64,000 nt of DNA from Paramacrobiotus metropolitanus (Eukaryota > Tardigrada > Eutardigrada > Parachela > Macrobiotidae): positions 1,331,908 to 1,395,907 of the forward strand of contig NW_026570244.1 in NCBI RefSeq assembly GCF_019649055.1, read 5' to 3'. Each line of letters starts with the position of its first letter. Position 1 is the stretch's first letter. Shown here in pieces: positions 17,352-30,249 of this stretch. The notes under the pieces were generated by a model. The model saw only the letters and a program-made list of their open reading frames with translations, ran no database searches and was not told the origin of the DNA. The position numbers and the translations under genes are program-made.

Positions 17352-18257
17352 CTTCGCAAAATAATCTGCCAAAGAAATTCAAAATGCACACGCAAGCAAC
17401 AAGGATTCAATCAGCATTCAGACGCATGTCCGCTCAGCGAAGACCGATAAGTCGCTGTCTCGCTGTTTCTACAACTCGGTTTCCGCTGCCGATCCAATCA
17501 GCCTGGTGCAGAAGCAACAAATCAACGCTCACACTCGTTCAAAAACTACACAATATCCCACCAAAATCTGAATGTTTTTACATGGTTTGTGGTTTTTCGC
17601 GAAAAATGCAAATCATGCAGTCGACGGCAAAATGCTAAATCGCCCAGAACTCGAAAAAAGGCAGCGCTGCAAATTTCCCCAGGCGGCGTGGCGCAGCGAG
17701 CCACCCTGCCTGCCGTTACGCCCCACTGCCGTTACGCAGGTTGCGGTCGGCCCCGACCTATTAATCGTGCCACTTTGCAGGTTCCCAAACTCATTTCCCG
17801 TGGCACAGTTTTTTTCAAGTTTTCGAAATGCCATTTTGAATTCTTCATAAAAAGTTGCACTTCTTATAATGTTATTCATCATGTTTTTAGCGCATTCCTA
17901 CTTGTGTAGATCATTTAGCTTGTAGAATCTGGACTGTGCATCTCGAAAAACATGTAACAATCGTTGAGAAGCAGCGAATATGCTTTAAACCTCGCCAGTT
18001 GTGGTTGGAAACTGGAAAAAATCCAGATTCTTGGAGATGGTGTTCTTCTAAAAAATTACTTATGGTACCTTATCCCGTTTCTGCTCCAGGACTGCTGAAA
18101 TTGGAAATCATTTTGTCTCTCTGGATTCGTATTTTTGTATGGCTGATGGTCGACATACTTCACTGTGTGCGTTTGATTGATTTGACTGGCAACGCTACAT
18201 CGCATCGTGTGGTTGCCTTCTGAATACGTTCTTTCGTGTTTCGTCCTTCGCGGGATC
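17352..18257. promoter_or_regulatory. bidirectional LETM1/ABI spacer, copy A
   Basis: About 900 bp separate the divergent LETM1-A and ABI-A start codons, so it must hold both 5' UTRs and probably a shared promoter. A block at about 17690-17815 (GCAGGTTGCGGTCGGCCCCG and CACTTTGCAGGTTCCCAAAC) is nearly identical in copies B and C while surrounding bases differ. No TATA-box claim is made. Confidence 0.6.
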
Positions 18258-19299
<1,042 letters not shown>

Positions 19300-19412
19300 T
19301 AGTAGCTGTTGAACAGCAACTTTTTGGATTGTGTTGACTGCTGACTGGTGTTGTTCGCTGCTGATAATATCATAATCAGGATCGGAAATTTCTTGATGGC
19401 TGATTTTTTATC

Positions 19413-19949
19413 ATGGATTTATCTTCTGATGGAGCTGCGCAGTCTTCAAAGCCTTCTTTCCCTTGCTTGATCTGTGGATTTGTCTGCTCGACCAAGAGCG
19501 CTTTCACCAATCACAGCGGGAGCAACAAGTGCAAGGAGAATGTGCTACGACGTCAACGCGGACTGGTCCATTGTGTTCCCAACGAAGCTCCTGCGACGGA
19601 ACCTAGCTGCAGCCTTCTGAACCAGGTGAAGTTTTTGAAAACCAACACGAGGCTTGTGAAGCGAATACCCAAAGGGGCACGTAGAGCGGTTACTACAGCT
19701 TTTACACGCGTAGTTTCTCGATGTGTTACAGAGAACTCGGTAAAGTCCTGGGAAGATCTTTTAATTTTTGCATATTTTGTTTTTCGTTTACCAGGTAAAG
19801 CTAAGAACGATCGCACTCATTCTTTAGCGTCAGTGATTAAGTCTAACGTTGTTAATTTTGAGTCTGGTGCAAGAGAAATTCCCGTTGCGCCTCTGAAATC
19901 ATTACAGTGGACTGCGAAAACCTGTTACATTCGGTCCGCCACCGAATAA
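19413..19949 (+). CDS. retrotransposon N-terminal zinc-finger ORF fragment
   Basis: This 178-codon frame starts with a Cys/His cluster (CLICGFVCSTKSAFTNH, then a Cys six residues on) like the N-terminal DNA-binding finger of R2-type elements. A basic region follows, ending at LQWTAKTCY, where the inserted sequence begins. It should read on into the reverse transcriptase of the uninterrupted parent element. It is not a cellular zinc-finger gene: the same terminal words recur, inverted, at about 21350. Confidence 0.6.
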   Translation: MDLSSDGAAQSSKPSFPCLICGFVCSTKSAFTNHSGSNKCKENVLRRQRGLVHCVPNEAPATEPSCSLLNQVKFLKTNTRLVKRIPKGARRAVTTAFTRVVSRCVTENSVKSWEDLLIFAYFVFRLPGKAKNDRTHSLASVIKSNVVNFESGAREIPVAPLKSLQWTAKTCYIRSATE

Positions 19950-20264
19950 CCAAGCCAAATAAATGGCCAAGACCAAATGACCAATAATCATAAAACGCGC
20001 AAGAATTTGAACACTTGCACCCTGCGCATTTCCCAACGAAAACTATCAACCGATATCTCAAACGAAAGAGAAAACACTTTCAAGAATTTCGATACTAAAT
20101 ATGTCATAAGTACCTTTAATAAGTATCACACGCTAGTACACACTTAGTACTGAAACAAAAAGAATATTCATAGCAAAAACACTTCCTCAATGCTATCCTG
20201 GTCGGGAATTGTACCCATCACACATATTGCGTTTCCTCTCTGTATTTGAATAGATAGCCGCTGC

Positions 20265-20980
20265 CTAAAAAACTTTCGCTCGTTTCTGGCCTGTTGCAGC
20301 AGCTATCCCGTTTCCAACCTTATCCACTAACGTCTTAGTACCACATCCCCATGGCCCGTAAATTTCGAACGCTGCTGCCTTGAGGTTGTACCGAGGTTGC
20401 AGCCAGGCGTGTTTTGTCAGCTTCGCCCTTTCCGCTTGTTCAGCTGCTGCTCCGACGTTTACAGAGGTACGGTCCATATACGAGGCGGCGAGTGTGTCGA
20501 CGCATGTTACATCCACGGCCAGCGGTTTTCCACGCTCCCATGGTACCAGAGTAATCACATCCGGCCTTTTCTTATCCTTCAAAGACAGACCCTTTGGCTC
20601 CATTCTGGCAGGAAAACCTGCCGTTTTCAATCCACGGGCGATCTCCCCGCTTATGCCTTCGTGTCGTGGCAGTCTGCCTGCTGACCGTTTACATCGGAGC
20701 CCGTGCCGCCCCAGTTCATCCACCAAGTCGCCACATACGCACACGTGAGGAGTAACAATTGGAGCTCCCAGTTGCAGCGCGACGCTTATGCGAAAGGCAT
20801 TGTTCTCCAGAAGATTACCGAGACAAGCTGCCGGTAATGCATGAATCCACACACCTGATTCCGGGACTGATACTGCTTTCAGGTGGGCGACTTCCTCCTG
20901 TGTGGTTCTTATGGCTGCCAGTCGGGAAAAGGCATGTAGCGTCGCAGGTGTGTCCCATGCTTTCTGGACCTTTATGAGAT
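20265..20980 (-). pseudogene. endonuclease-domain fragment of a second related retrotransposon, inverted
   Basis: On the minus strand a 195-codon frame carries the same order of motifs as the C-terminus of the plus-strand element: CVCGDLVDELGRHGLRC, RLPRHE, KRPDV...PW and VDVTCVDTLAASY. No reverse transcriptase part remains. Sequence divergence from the host element is large, so it is a different subfamily rather than a recent duplicate. Confidence 0.75.
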
Positions 20981-20994
20981 TTTAAATATGTCAT

Positions 20995-21150
20995 CCTTTA
21001 TGAGATTTAAGAGAAAATCGAGCCATTTTAGTTTGTCGTAGACAAAGCATACGATTTCCGTGTGAAAACTGCATCCAAACCGTGGACTCAAATCCTATGC
21101 TATGTCTACGATAAACTTTAAGTGTGTCGATTTTCTCTTAGATCTCCTAA
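20995..21150. repeat. imperfect hairpin, arms about 60 bp
   Basis: AAGAGAAAATCGA and GTCGTAGACAAAGCATA on the left face TATGCTATGTCTACGA and TCGATTTTCTCTTA on the right. A small foldback lies between the inverted endonuclease fragment and the outer inverted-repeat arm. Confidence 0.75.
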
Positions 21151-21304
21151 AGAACAACTTGTTTGCTATCAAAATTCTTAGAATTTTTTTCTCTTTCGTT
21201 TGAGGTATGGGATGATGGTTTTCGTTGGAAAATGAGCAAGGTGCAAGTGTTCATACCAGCAGGCCGATGGCCAATCACGAATTTGCCTGTTTGAGTACAG
21301 AAAA

Positions 21305-23745
21305 GTGCTTGGTTGCGCGCGTTGTAACACCTTTTCGCAGTCCACTGTACGGCCTTTTGATCTACAGAAATTTGTCCAGGGTAAAATTCAAAATGGCGAC
21401 GTTTCTGGTGCGGTGCGCGTCCTTTGTTCCGAAGACGCCTTGGCACCGCGCACCGCGGCCACTTTCGCAGAACTACAGAAAAAACATCCGAATGTTAACC
21501 CGGATGCTCGTTACCCTGCATCGTCATCAGCTAAAGGCGACGCCATTAGCCGTGTTACACAAAAAGAAATTTTCGATACAGTCACTAGTTTCCCAAACGA
21601 TTCTGCCGGGGGGCTTGACGGGCTTCGGCCTCAGCATTTGAAGGACATGATTAGCGATACTACCAATGACAGTTCTTCGCTATTGTGTGAACAGCTAGCA
21701 TTGTTAGCAGACATTATGTTTTCCGGCCGGGTGCCTAATGATATTTTGCCGATACTTTACGGGGCAAACTTAACTGCATTAAATAAGAAAGGGGGTGGTA
21801 TAAGACCAATAGCAGTTGGTAGCACGTTACGTCGTATCGTGGCGAAAATTGTGGTTAAGCGAGTACAGCAACCGATGGGAGAAAAGCTTAGGCCAAAGCA
21901 ATTGGGTTTCGGTACTCCCGGCGGTTGTGAGGCAGTTGTACATGCAGCCAGGCGGTTTCTCAATACGGTTTCAGACGAAGTGCAAGTGGTCGTTAAATTT
22001 GATTTTCGAAACGCGTTCAACACTGTCCATCGCGATAAAATGTTGCATTGTGTACAGTCAGAGCTACCAGAATACGCACAATTTATCAGCCAATGTTACC
22101 GAAATCCCAGCAGTCTACTTTTGACCAATGGGACATGTTGTCCCAAGCGGGGGTGCAGCAGGGTGATCCGTTGGGCCCATTACTGTTTTCACTTCTTATA
22201 TTGATACTAATACTGTCGCTGGTGTCACCTCTGAACGCATGGTATTTAGACGATGGTGTGATAGGTGGTAAATTAAGCGAAGTATTAAGCGACATAGATA
22301 CTGTCATTGCTACCGCCAGTGATCTCGGTCTCGAGCTGAATCTCTCTAAATGCGAGTTTTTTATTTTCGGTGGTACACTGGAAGATCGCGAAACCACAAA
22401 GAAAATTTTGGTTAACCGTTACCCAGAATTTTTACATCTCACTGAAAGCGAATTGATACTGCTCGGTGCTCCTCTTTTGCAGGCTGCCATTCCTAATGCC
22501 ATTCATCAGAAGTCCCTGGATCTGCAAAGACTAGCTTCCAAGCTAAGTATACTGCCTGCTCATCAGGCTTATTTTCTGCTGCGCACTTGCATTGGCGTTC
22601 CTAAAATGAACTATTTACTACGAGCGAGTCCAACTTGGTTGTGCGGAGACGAACTTGATAAATTCGATAACATTACCAAATCGGCATTAGAAGCAGTAAC
22701 GAATGTTAAGATCGACGGTGTCACCTGGGCTCAAGCATCGCTCCCTGTGTCCAGTGGTGGGTTGGGGATCAGACGTGTGGCAGAACTAGCTATTCCAGCC
22801 TATTTGGCTTCGGTTTATGCCACAGCGCCTCTGGTCTCGACCATTGCCTCTGGTACGGAGAGCCTTGACTTGGTGCATCAGTTGTGGCAAACAGCTACGG
22901 GCACCGAACTACCACCAGAAAATCTTCGGCGTGTACAAAAAGTGTGGGATGTAGCTCTGGTACAAAAAACTTGTCAAATTATTAAGGAAGAGTTGTCTAG
23001 TGATGTCACCCACTGTGCGCGTTTGCTTGCTGTTGCAGAGCCGGAATCTGGCAAATGGCTGAACGCTCTGCCTGTTTCTTCACTTGGAACCCTGATGTCG
23101 GACGAGAGCTTTCGCGTAGCAGTCGGCCTTCGAATCGGCGCAGCTATCTGCCGTCCGCACCTTTGCACGGACTGCCGTCTCCCTGTGGACGAATACGGTC
23201 ACCACGGCTTATCCTGCAAAAAGAGCGCTGGGCGTTTTCTTCGCCACACCGCACTGAACGAACTGATTCGGAGAAGTTTGGTCACCGCTAAAACGCCGGC
23301 CGTACTGGAGCCGCTTGGAACAAGTGACGAAGACGATCGCCGTCCGGACGGTGTGTCGCAAATGCCTTGGAAGAACGGTTTACGGCTAGCCTGGGACGTG
23401 ACTTGTGTGGATACCGTCGCATTTTCAAACGTCATTAGCAGCAGCGTTAAGGCTGGAGAAGCGGCCCGAAAAGCAGAAGACGAAAAGCGGCGGAAATATG
23501 AATATTTAGCACCTGAGTACTATTTTGTTGCATTGGCTTTTGAAACTTTTGGCGTCGCTAGCCCTTCCTGTATTAAGTTTTTGCGAGAATTGGGCAGGCG
23601 GTTAAAGGATGCTACGGGAGAACGACGCTCTTACGAGTTTCTGCTACAGCGTATTAGCATTGAAATACAGCGGTGGAATGCGCTGTCTGTGACTTCAACC
23701 GTACCGCGTTCTGATGGTTTTAACGCTGTTTACTTTGTTTTATAA
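21305..23745 (+). pseudogene. reverse transcriptase plus restriction-enzyme-like endonuclease, frameshifted
   Basis: The first frame (21305 to about 22150) carries the pre-RT segment (KIQNGDVSGAVRVL, DGLRPQHL), RPIAVGSTLRR and motif A, KFDFRNAFN. The second frame (from about 22110) continues with GVQQGDPLGPLLF and the catalytic YLDD box, then thumb-like sequence. It ends with a Cys/His cluster (CTDC...HHGLSC), RRPDG and WDVTCVDT, matching the zinc-finger plus PD-D/ExK layout of R2-clade endonucleases. The frame change occurs just before motif B, so a full enzyme cannot be made without recoding. Classification below the R2-like level is not possible by eye. Confidence 0.82.
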
Positions 23746-24409
23746 TGTTGATGTTCAAACGTCTGAACGATAAGCAAACCAATAAATTCTTTTACATGTG
23801 TTTGCGGCCTCGTTGGAGCACAGCAGCATAGTAGCACAGAGCCCGTACCTGGTGGCTGTACATTGTGTACAATAAAAAAAAAACAGTTACAAAACACTGC
23901 AACTTTTTATTCATTTTTTTAAAGAACCATCGAAGTGTTTTCCCATTTCTAATCAAACACAAGTATTGTAACTAGATCACTCGTAGTCTTTTGCCGTTTT
24001 ACAAAATTCTTTAAACGACTTATGATACAGCTTGGGTCTTGGCGTAAACAAGATCATCAGCCACAAGAGAGCTGAAAGAATATCCTTAGTTCTATATTTG
24101 GACATCCCGTTTATAAGATCTGAATCGACAGATTTCCAGTCTCCTCTCTATCTCTTATTCTGCAAGGGGGAGAGGAGAAGTATTCGGCTATTTGACGCCG
24201 AGATGACGTAGTGTACACTGTACAGTCGCCGCGGAGCCCGGCAGCGCGATGGGCAGGATGACGGGGTCGTCGGGGCCCCGGGGCGCAGTAATCCAAGGAA
24301 CTCGCGCGACAGGAGCTCGCCGACCGTCCTCCGGTAGATGGCGGTGGTGTCGTCTAGGTGCTACTGCACCCCACCTTGACCGCTCCGTTCACAAATTTAC
24401 AATACTGGA

Positions 24410-24605
24410 ACTCGGCTGGCCTTCCCCAGCCAGTTGGCTGCCTCGAAAAAGAGAACGGCGGTGTCCGCATTCGAAAAGCTTGGTTCAATTACGACAGCTT
24501 CCTGTGCGAAGTCCTCCGGCCGGTCATCCGGAGCTGCCAGCAGTATTGCACTGTCGGCCTTTTTTGTAACAATTGTTCCACAGCAATGTACTGTAAATCG
24601 TACAT
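24410..24605 (-). pseudogene. P2-family last-exon fragment
   Basis: The minus strand matches the P2B last exon (region 53920-54080) around its EAANWLGK...TTRIQYC section and the upstream VIESSF section. Only about 180 bp remain, with no splice sites. It sits between the retrotransposon and gene P1A. Confidence 0.7.
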
Positions 24606-24789
24606 TACATACGATGATACGAGTATATTAGAGTAGATATGGACGCTTTCGTATACGTTAAATTTTTCGAGGCATGTGTTTTTAGTTGTATTCTCAGTAT
24701 CCGCCGTATCCCACAGACCACGGTATCCTCTACGTATCCTTCATGTATGCATCCTGCTGAATACAAATATGGGTGATAGGAGTAACTGC

Positions 24790-24895
24790 ACAGTCCCCGT
24801 GGAAGAGCCAGTGATTTTTCATCCGTCTCCCAAACTGGCCCAGATCCACCTGATGAGCCAGCGCCTGCCCGTCCGGGTACTTGAATACTTGATAT
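24790..24895 (-). pseudogene. P1-family C-terminal fragment
   Basis: CCGTGGAAGAGCCAGTGATT and CCCAAACTGGCCCAGATCCA parallel the P1A stretch at 25255-25345 that encodes the conserved LGLFGRRLKNHWLFHWELL. A short duplicated scrap next to the intact gene. Confidence 0.7.
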
Positions 24896-25161
24896 CAATG
24901 GCAAACGGGCCGTTAGTCAGGCCAGCAATACTTAAGAGATTATGAGCATTATTTGAGCAGTTAAACCTGAGGCCGGGCAAAGACCGGCCCCCCCCCCCAT
25001 CCGGCCAGGCTAGTACAGAATGCGCAGTAATTCTATGATGACCATCGCCTGCGAGGAGAGAAAGCATTGTACTAACTAGCAGGACTGTGAAAAGCTACAG
25101 TACATGTCAAGCGCATCTGCGTGCATGACTTATCGGTTGGACACTCATCGACCACAGCTGG

Positions 25162-28100
25162 TCAGCGGCGTTCCAGCCGTTCGGGATAGAAGGATTTGTC
25201 GAATGCGTAGAATGGGGAGAGGCGCAGTGATTCGGGCGGTGTGTCGAGGAGCTCCCAGTGGAAAAGCCAGTGGTTTTTCAGCCGTCTCCCAAACAGGCCC
25301 AGATCCACCGCGTGCGTCTGCTCCTGCCCGTCCGGGTACTTGAGATCAATGTCGAAGGCGACGGACAGGCTGTCGGCGTTGGCGTCGTTCATGTCCCACC
25401 GGTGGAGGAGCTCCATGTCCAGCACCCGCAGCAGCTCCTCCTTCTGTGACAGCAAACGCTGGGCGGTGTCCTCGGTCAGATGGTATCCGGCGACATTGTA
25501 GCCAGCACTGCAGTTTGCGTCATCGGCGGAAATGTCCGTGAAATGAGCGGACGATCGGATGGGAGGGGAGAAGTCCAGGAAGCTTTCACGCCAATTAATC
25601 TGCTGCCAATCCCCGGTCATATTGTTCTCCGCCGTCTTGCGGAAGACGAAGAGGCTGGCCCGGAACTGCTGCCGATCCGGCCGGATCCTCACTGCGAAGC
25701 AGTACTGCGCGGTGGTCTTGGGGCCCAGCCAGTCGGATGCCAGCAGCAGCAGCTGCGCCAGACTGTCCTGGAAGGCCGCCTCGATGATAATCACTTCGTC
25801 GTCGCAGCGGATGCCCCTCGGCGAAGACGCTGGGGCCAAGGTGAATGCCTGCCTGGCCGTTAGAGCGTAGTAGACGCCGGATCCATGCCGGTCCCGCACA
25901 TTGCTGGTCACAGGGTACGGCCCCTGCAGCTGGCCCGTCAAGTGCGGATTCCGCTGCAGATGGACTCCCAGGTTGAAGGCCGCGTCATTGGCAACGCGAC
26001 TGCTGTTGCAGCTGAAATACATCCAGTCGTGGTGGACGAAGAATCGCCCGTGAGTCCTGAAGCCATCCGCACCGTAGCTAAACACTCGGCCGAACTCGTC
26101 GCGCCGTCCCAGCACGAGAACCGTGCCGGCTGCCAGGCCCATGTCCTTGTTGCGCAGCAAGGATTCCGCCACGCGCAGATACTGCTGCAGCTTCCTCTCC
26201 GCGCCTACTCAACGAACAAGCAGCTATATTATCTTTTCTATGAAATGAACTCCCACTTTGATTCAACTATTACTGTACATATACGGCATAGTTACATTAA
26301 GTACGAATACAGATATCAGACGATACACGTACGGTAGTTGTACAGTACACATACTACTTCATACAGTATGTAATAAAATACTACTCGTACTTCCGCGGAC
26401 GCACGGTGCGGTGAAATCCCGTGTGAATCACAACCAAACATGTATGTACCCTTCCGCTTGCCGCTTCTGGCAGTAAGTCCAGCCGGGCTTACTCCTACAC
26501 TCCTACTTACCCCACTCCCACTGGACGCCGTGCAGCGTGGCGTACACGGCCAGGGCGTCCACGAAGGCGATACCGGCAGCCCGTTGCGCGTGCTCAGTGT
26601 GCCTAGCCCCCGGCCCCGGTACGGCCTCCTGATTATCCAGCTCCAGTAGCGCTGCAAGTCGGCAACAGAATAAATAAGCAGTCACAAGCAAGGATACTTC
26701 GAGCTAGGCATGCATTCATTGCAGTGGTGCATGGACACCACTGGACACTCACGGGTGGCCGTGCGTGGCTGTAGCTCGTTGATTGCGGCACGGACAGCCG
26801 CCTGTGCCCTCCAACGCCAGCCGGCCGCGCTGGACATCGTGCCGTCTTCATCCAGCAGGTCCTGTGAGTAGCATCCCGACATTGTCATGATTTGCATTTA
26901 CAATTCTTACAAGCTGTATGCATTGGCTGGCGGTATCCGTACCATACATACTGTAATTACTTAAGTACTGTACTTGATGCTACGATAAATTGATACTGTA
27001 CCAATATTCGTGTTGCTAATCGACGTTAGAAATGCCACGGCGGACGGCGCTTAAGCTTATCAAACAGCGCTGTCGACATCGTCTTCGTAGCACTGCGTGA
27101 CAGAATACTCGTACACTTCAATTACTAATCAATTTTAAATACCGATTACTAATAATTGAAGGTAAGTACTTGCTTACGGTTAGAAAATCACTATACTTCC
27201 GGTGCTTATGGTTAGAAAACCTCACATAATATTATACACACGTTTTTCTCTTTATTAAATAGAAGCACCTTAATATTGTAATGTATTTTATGTAATGTAT
27301 TTTATAAGCACCGTTTTCAATTGATTTGGCCCGGTATCTGTAAATGGTACCAAATTCGTGTACACGCACGAAAACTTTCACTTTTTAGCACTCCGAAATA
27401 CTTGTTTGCGCTGCTTATGTGACTTTTGGCAAGTACATCTGAATGCATGTAAACTTTTTGGAATTTTCTAACAGCCATAACTCCCGAACCGGATATTGCG
27501 CGCACAAACGGTTTTTACGCAAATGTATACAAATCATTTCCCTACAGAATGTCGTTATCGACCGATCTTCTTTAAATTTTTGGACATATGGATGCACATA
27601 TGCATGAAGATCGCTTTACACTGAACCACGGTTCTACCGTTTTTTTCTAATTTTTAAATGAATTTTAACATTTTCGAAATTCATTTCAAAACTTCCAAAA
27701 AATTGTGCAAATCTGGTTCGGTGTACAAACGATCTTCATACTTATGTGCATTTATGTGCTTTAACTTAATCGATCTACTTTAAAGGAGATCGGCTGATAC
27801 CGAGACTTTTGGTACACCTTGATGCATTTAAACTCTTGGGAATTTTTTAACAGCCATAACTCCCGAAGCGGATGTTGCTTTGTCGGGTCGTATCTGTAGC
27901 CTCGTACAAGTGTACAACTCGTTCGGGTACTACATAATTACATTTACAGGCTAAAGCTGCAAAGGGGTGCTTATAACGTACCGGATAATGGTATACAAAA
28001 GAAATCAATGAAGTAATGAGATAAGGCGCCTTTAATTAATGGGATGCGGAAAATTAACTTAGGTGTGCCTATAGTAAACGGAGGATTTCGGGTGCCTGTA

Positions 28101-28560
28101 GTATCAGCCTAATAAGTATCACTCTGTACGTACGACAGCGGAGAAGTATTAATGTTAGAACAGAACAGTACATGACTGACGTACCAGCGCCAGGCGGCCC
28201 ACCACCGCGATGCCCTGCTCCTCCCGTCGCCCTGCCGTCTCCACCGCCCGCCGGGCCGCCATCGTCAGGTCGCCGGGGGCCCGCAGAGTGGCGGTGAGGA
28301 TGCTGCAGCCGATGCGCTTGCGGTGCAGGAAGGCCAGGCAGGCCCGCAGGAGATCGCTCCGCTGTCCCGGACTGCTACGGCTCCGCAGCTCCGCGATGAC
28401 GAGCTGCGGGTCCAGCTGCTCCAGCATCTGCACGGCGTCCAGAGGTCGGTGGGCGGGGTCGGGGGGATAGTAGAAGGGGTCGGTCGGGTGGCAGGCGTAG
28501 GTGTCATCCCGCAGCGCCTGAATGATGCCTGCCACATCCACTTCCGGCGGCCTACCGGTC
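25162..28560 (-). CDS. uncharacterised family gene P1A
   Basis: Minus-strand exons 28185-28560, 26753-26861, 26511-26651 and 25162-26204 join in phase, giving about 556 codons; a first exon further upstream is missing, since exon 28185-28560 begins with a split codon. I do not recognise the family. The long last exon encodes the most conserved domain: ERKLQQYLRVAESLL, VLVLGRRDEFG, FFVHHDWMYFSC, RDRHGSGVYYAL, EVIIIEAAFQDSL, LASDWLGP, QYCFAV and VFRKTA, ending with FGRRLKNHWLFHW. The exon at 28185 encodes an acidic/arginine-rich helix-prone region (RKRIGCSILTATLRAPGDL). No signal peptide, membrane segment or catalytic motif is evident. Its closest relative is P1B. Confidence 0.7.
27310..27900. 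repeat. foldback (long inverted repeat) element, diverged copy
   Basis: GGTACCAAATTCGTGTAC, CTTTTTGGAATTTTCTAACA and CAGCCATAACTCCCGAA occur on the left; the right half carries partly mirrored sequence around an AT-rich centre (about 27650-27700). It also repeats CAGCCATAACTCCCGAA in the same orientation at 27851. It lies in the long P1A intron and is related to the element at 62885-63575. Confidence 0.65.
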
Positions 28561-29559
28561 CTGCAGTCGCGGCTGCCTATTCCAGGGTCAGGACATTTAC
28601 GTAGGCATTTATTTCGCTATCTGATCCATGTATCCATCTACTTAGCCATTTAGCTATTCACCAATTTAGGATCACCAGTAGTTGTTCAAGTAAGTAAAGT
28701 ACGTTGACCAAAAGATTTGCTAAAGAGATTGGGAAGAGGATTTCGCTACAAACAGGCGAGAGCGTAATTGGAGTTTTTGCAACAGATCACATCTGTGGTA
28801 ATGCCGCTTCCGTAATCGGTACCACGGAGAACGTCGTTGTCCTTAACCGTAATCAGATCTTGATAATATAGTTATCGCGCTATTAAAACAAAGTACGCCC
28901 AAATATCTCGGCTGTTTTTTAAGTAATACTGTAATATAGATATTTGCAGTTTTAATGATGACGAGTATCACCGCAGTTGCACTTGCACCTTCCTGTTATT
29001 CTGGCGCCTATTAGTACCCATCTATCGAAGATGAAAATATTTAACTTAAGGATTTAGCTATTCAGGCGTTAACGTATTTTACTATTTCAGAACGGACAGT
29101 AAACGTTTAGTTATTCAATTATTATGTAGCTGTTCAGATGCAGCATATCTATAACTACTCGTACAATATTTAGCTGTTCAGATATTCTGGTATTTACTGT
29201 TCAGCTGTTTACGCGTATTGTACACTGCACTACCAGTATGGTATAATTAATTTTTATAATAGTACATAATAGTGAAATACGTACATATCATGATACGGGA
29301 CAGGCTTGTTCGATGGTAAAATTAATAATACTGTACTGTAATTGTACAATAATATAAGTATCGTACATGTAGTAGGTACTAGAGTAGGTAATGAGGGGCT
29401 GCCGTTAGCACTGTTGATATGATGAGTAAGTATTATGAATAATTATATCGTATCAGTGCCTGCTTCTGTTGGGCACACATCCTTAAATAATTAAATGAAA
29501 AAGTATTCATAACAACGAAAAGTCGTCATAATCATCAGTGGACTGCAGCTAGTTGGGTC

Positions 29560-29880
29560 GGCCTACCTGTACTTAGTGTACTAGTACCTTGTCCACGCGC
29601 ATCGGCACCTGCCTCGCTGGCCGTGCTGACGCCTGATGTGCCATGCGGCCCATGCCGATCCTGACTGAAGCGCCTGCGCAGTCCTACTACGCGACCGTTC
29701 CGCGAGAGAATCCTCACCTGGACTGACAAGATTGCAAGGCTCGTCAGGGCACGTCGGCTGGTGTTGCTTAATAACGGCAACATTGCATGGAGAATGCCAG
29801 AATGGAGATAGAATGATGTCTGCAGATCAGTCGACAGCAGCTGACTTGCGAGCCTAACAGCAGCATCTAAACGCTCCAAT
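29560..29880 (-). other. possible upstream exon region of P1A
   Basis: An open minus-strand stretch encodes AMLPLLSNTSRRALTSLAIL and is conserved in copy B at 48278-48511 (AMLPLLSNTSRRALTKVAIL). Conservation in frame suggests coding sequence, perhaps the lost N-terminal exon. The donor after it is GTGAGG here but GCGAGG in B, and the phase does not fit the next exon, so its place in the gene is unresolved. Confidence 0.35.
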
Positions 29881-30249
29881 AGACCAGTTCAGACTGTTAC
29901 TAGTAGTAGATGCAGACATTATGCAGACGATACCGTGCTTGTGCTGCGTGGGCCACCCAAATTAATAGACATCTTCTGCATAAAAATACAGATACCTGAT
30001 ACTTACTAACATTCGGGCATGTATGGTTTTGAGTCGTGACTGGTGCGAGGCGCAGGATCTAACCATAAGCGACGGTGTGCGCACTGCGCAGTCGGCACCC
30101 CCTGCGGGTGCGGTTTGTCTCGGCAGTTGCATGCATCCCAGTGATACCACTTCCGGTCGTACCGGTAATACGTAAGTTTATACTTTACTTTATTCTAGGT
30201 ATGCGTCGCTATGCGTCTTTAATCTTTATACAAATTCGACGGTGTCACT

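Larger units (their letters stand above)
19905..21352. repeat. inverted-repeat insertion inside the retrotransposon
   Basis: Bases 19905-20095 and 21170-21352 are diverged reverse complements: each has CAGTGGACTGCGAAAA, GAACACTTGCACC, CCAACGAAAAC and CTCAAACGAAAGAGAAA in the same order on opposite strands. They bracket a minus-strand endonuclease-domain fragment and a smaller hairpin, so a second related element was probably inserted in reverse or joined by a fold-back event. Confidence 0.75.
23788..25161. other. spacer with P2 and P1 gene fragments
   Basis: Bases 23885-24215 match copy B (about 43205-43520) and continue the ABI/P2 junction downstream of the retrotransposon. Near 24410-24600 lies a minus-strand P2 piece (CCAGTTGGCTGCCTCG, AAGAGAACGGC), and near 24795-24890 a minus-strand P1 C-terminal piece. 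A C10 run lies at about 24989-24998. No intact exon was found. Confidence 0.65.

Noticed and set aside
19413-19949. Cellular C2H2 zinc-finger gene
   Set aside because: It sits inside the retrotransposon borders, and its terminal words recur inverted in related element sequence; it is the element's own N-terminal region.
24989-24998. C10 homopolymer as a recombination mark
   Set aside because: A run of ten Cs is just as likely a simple replication or sequencing feature, with no flanking duplication visible.
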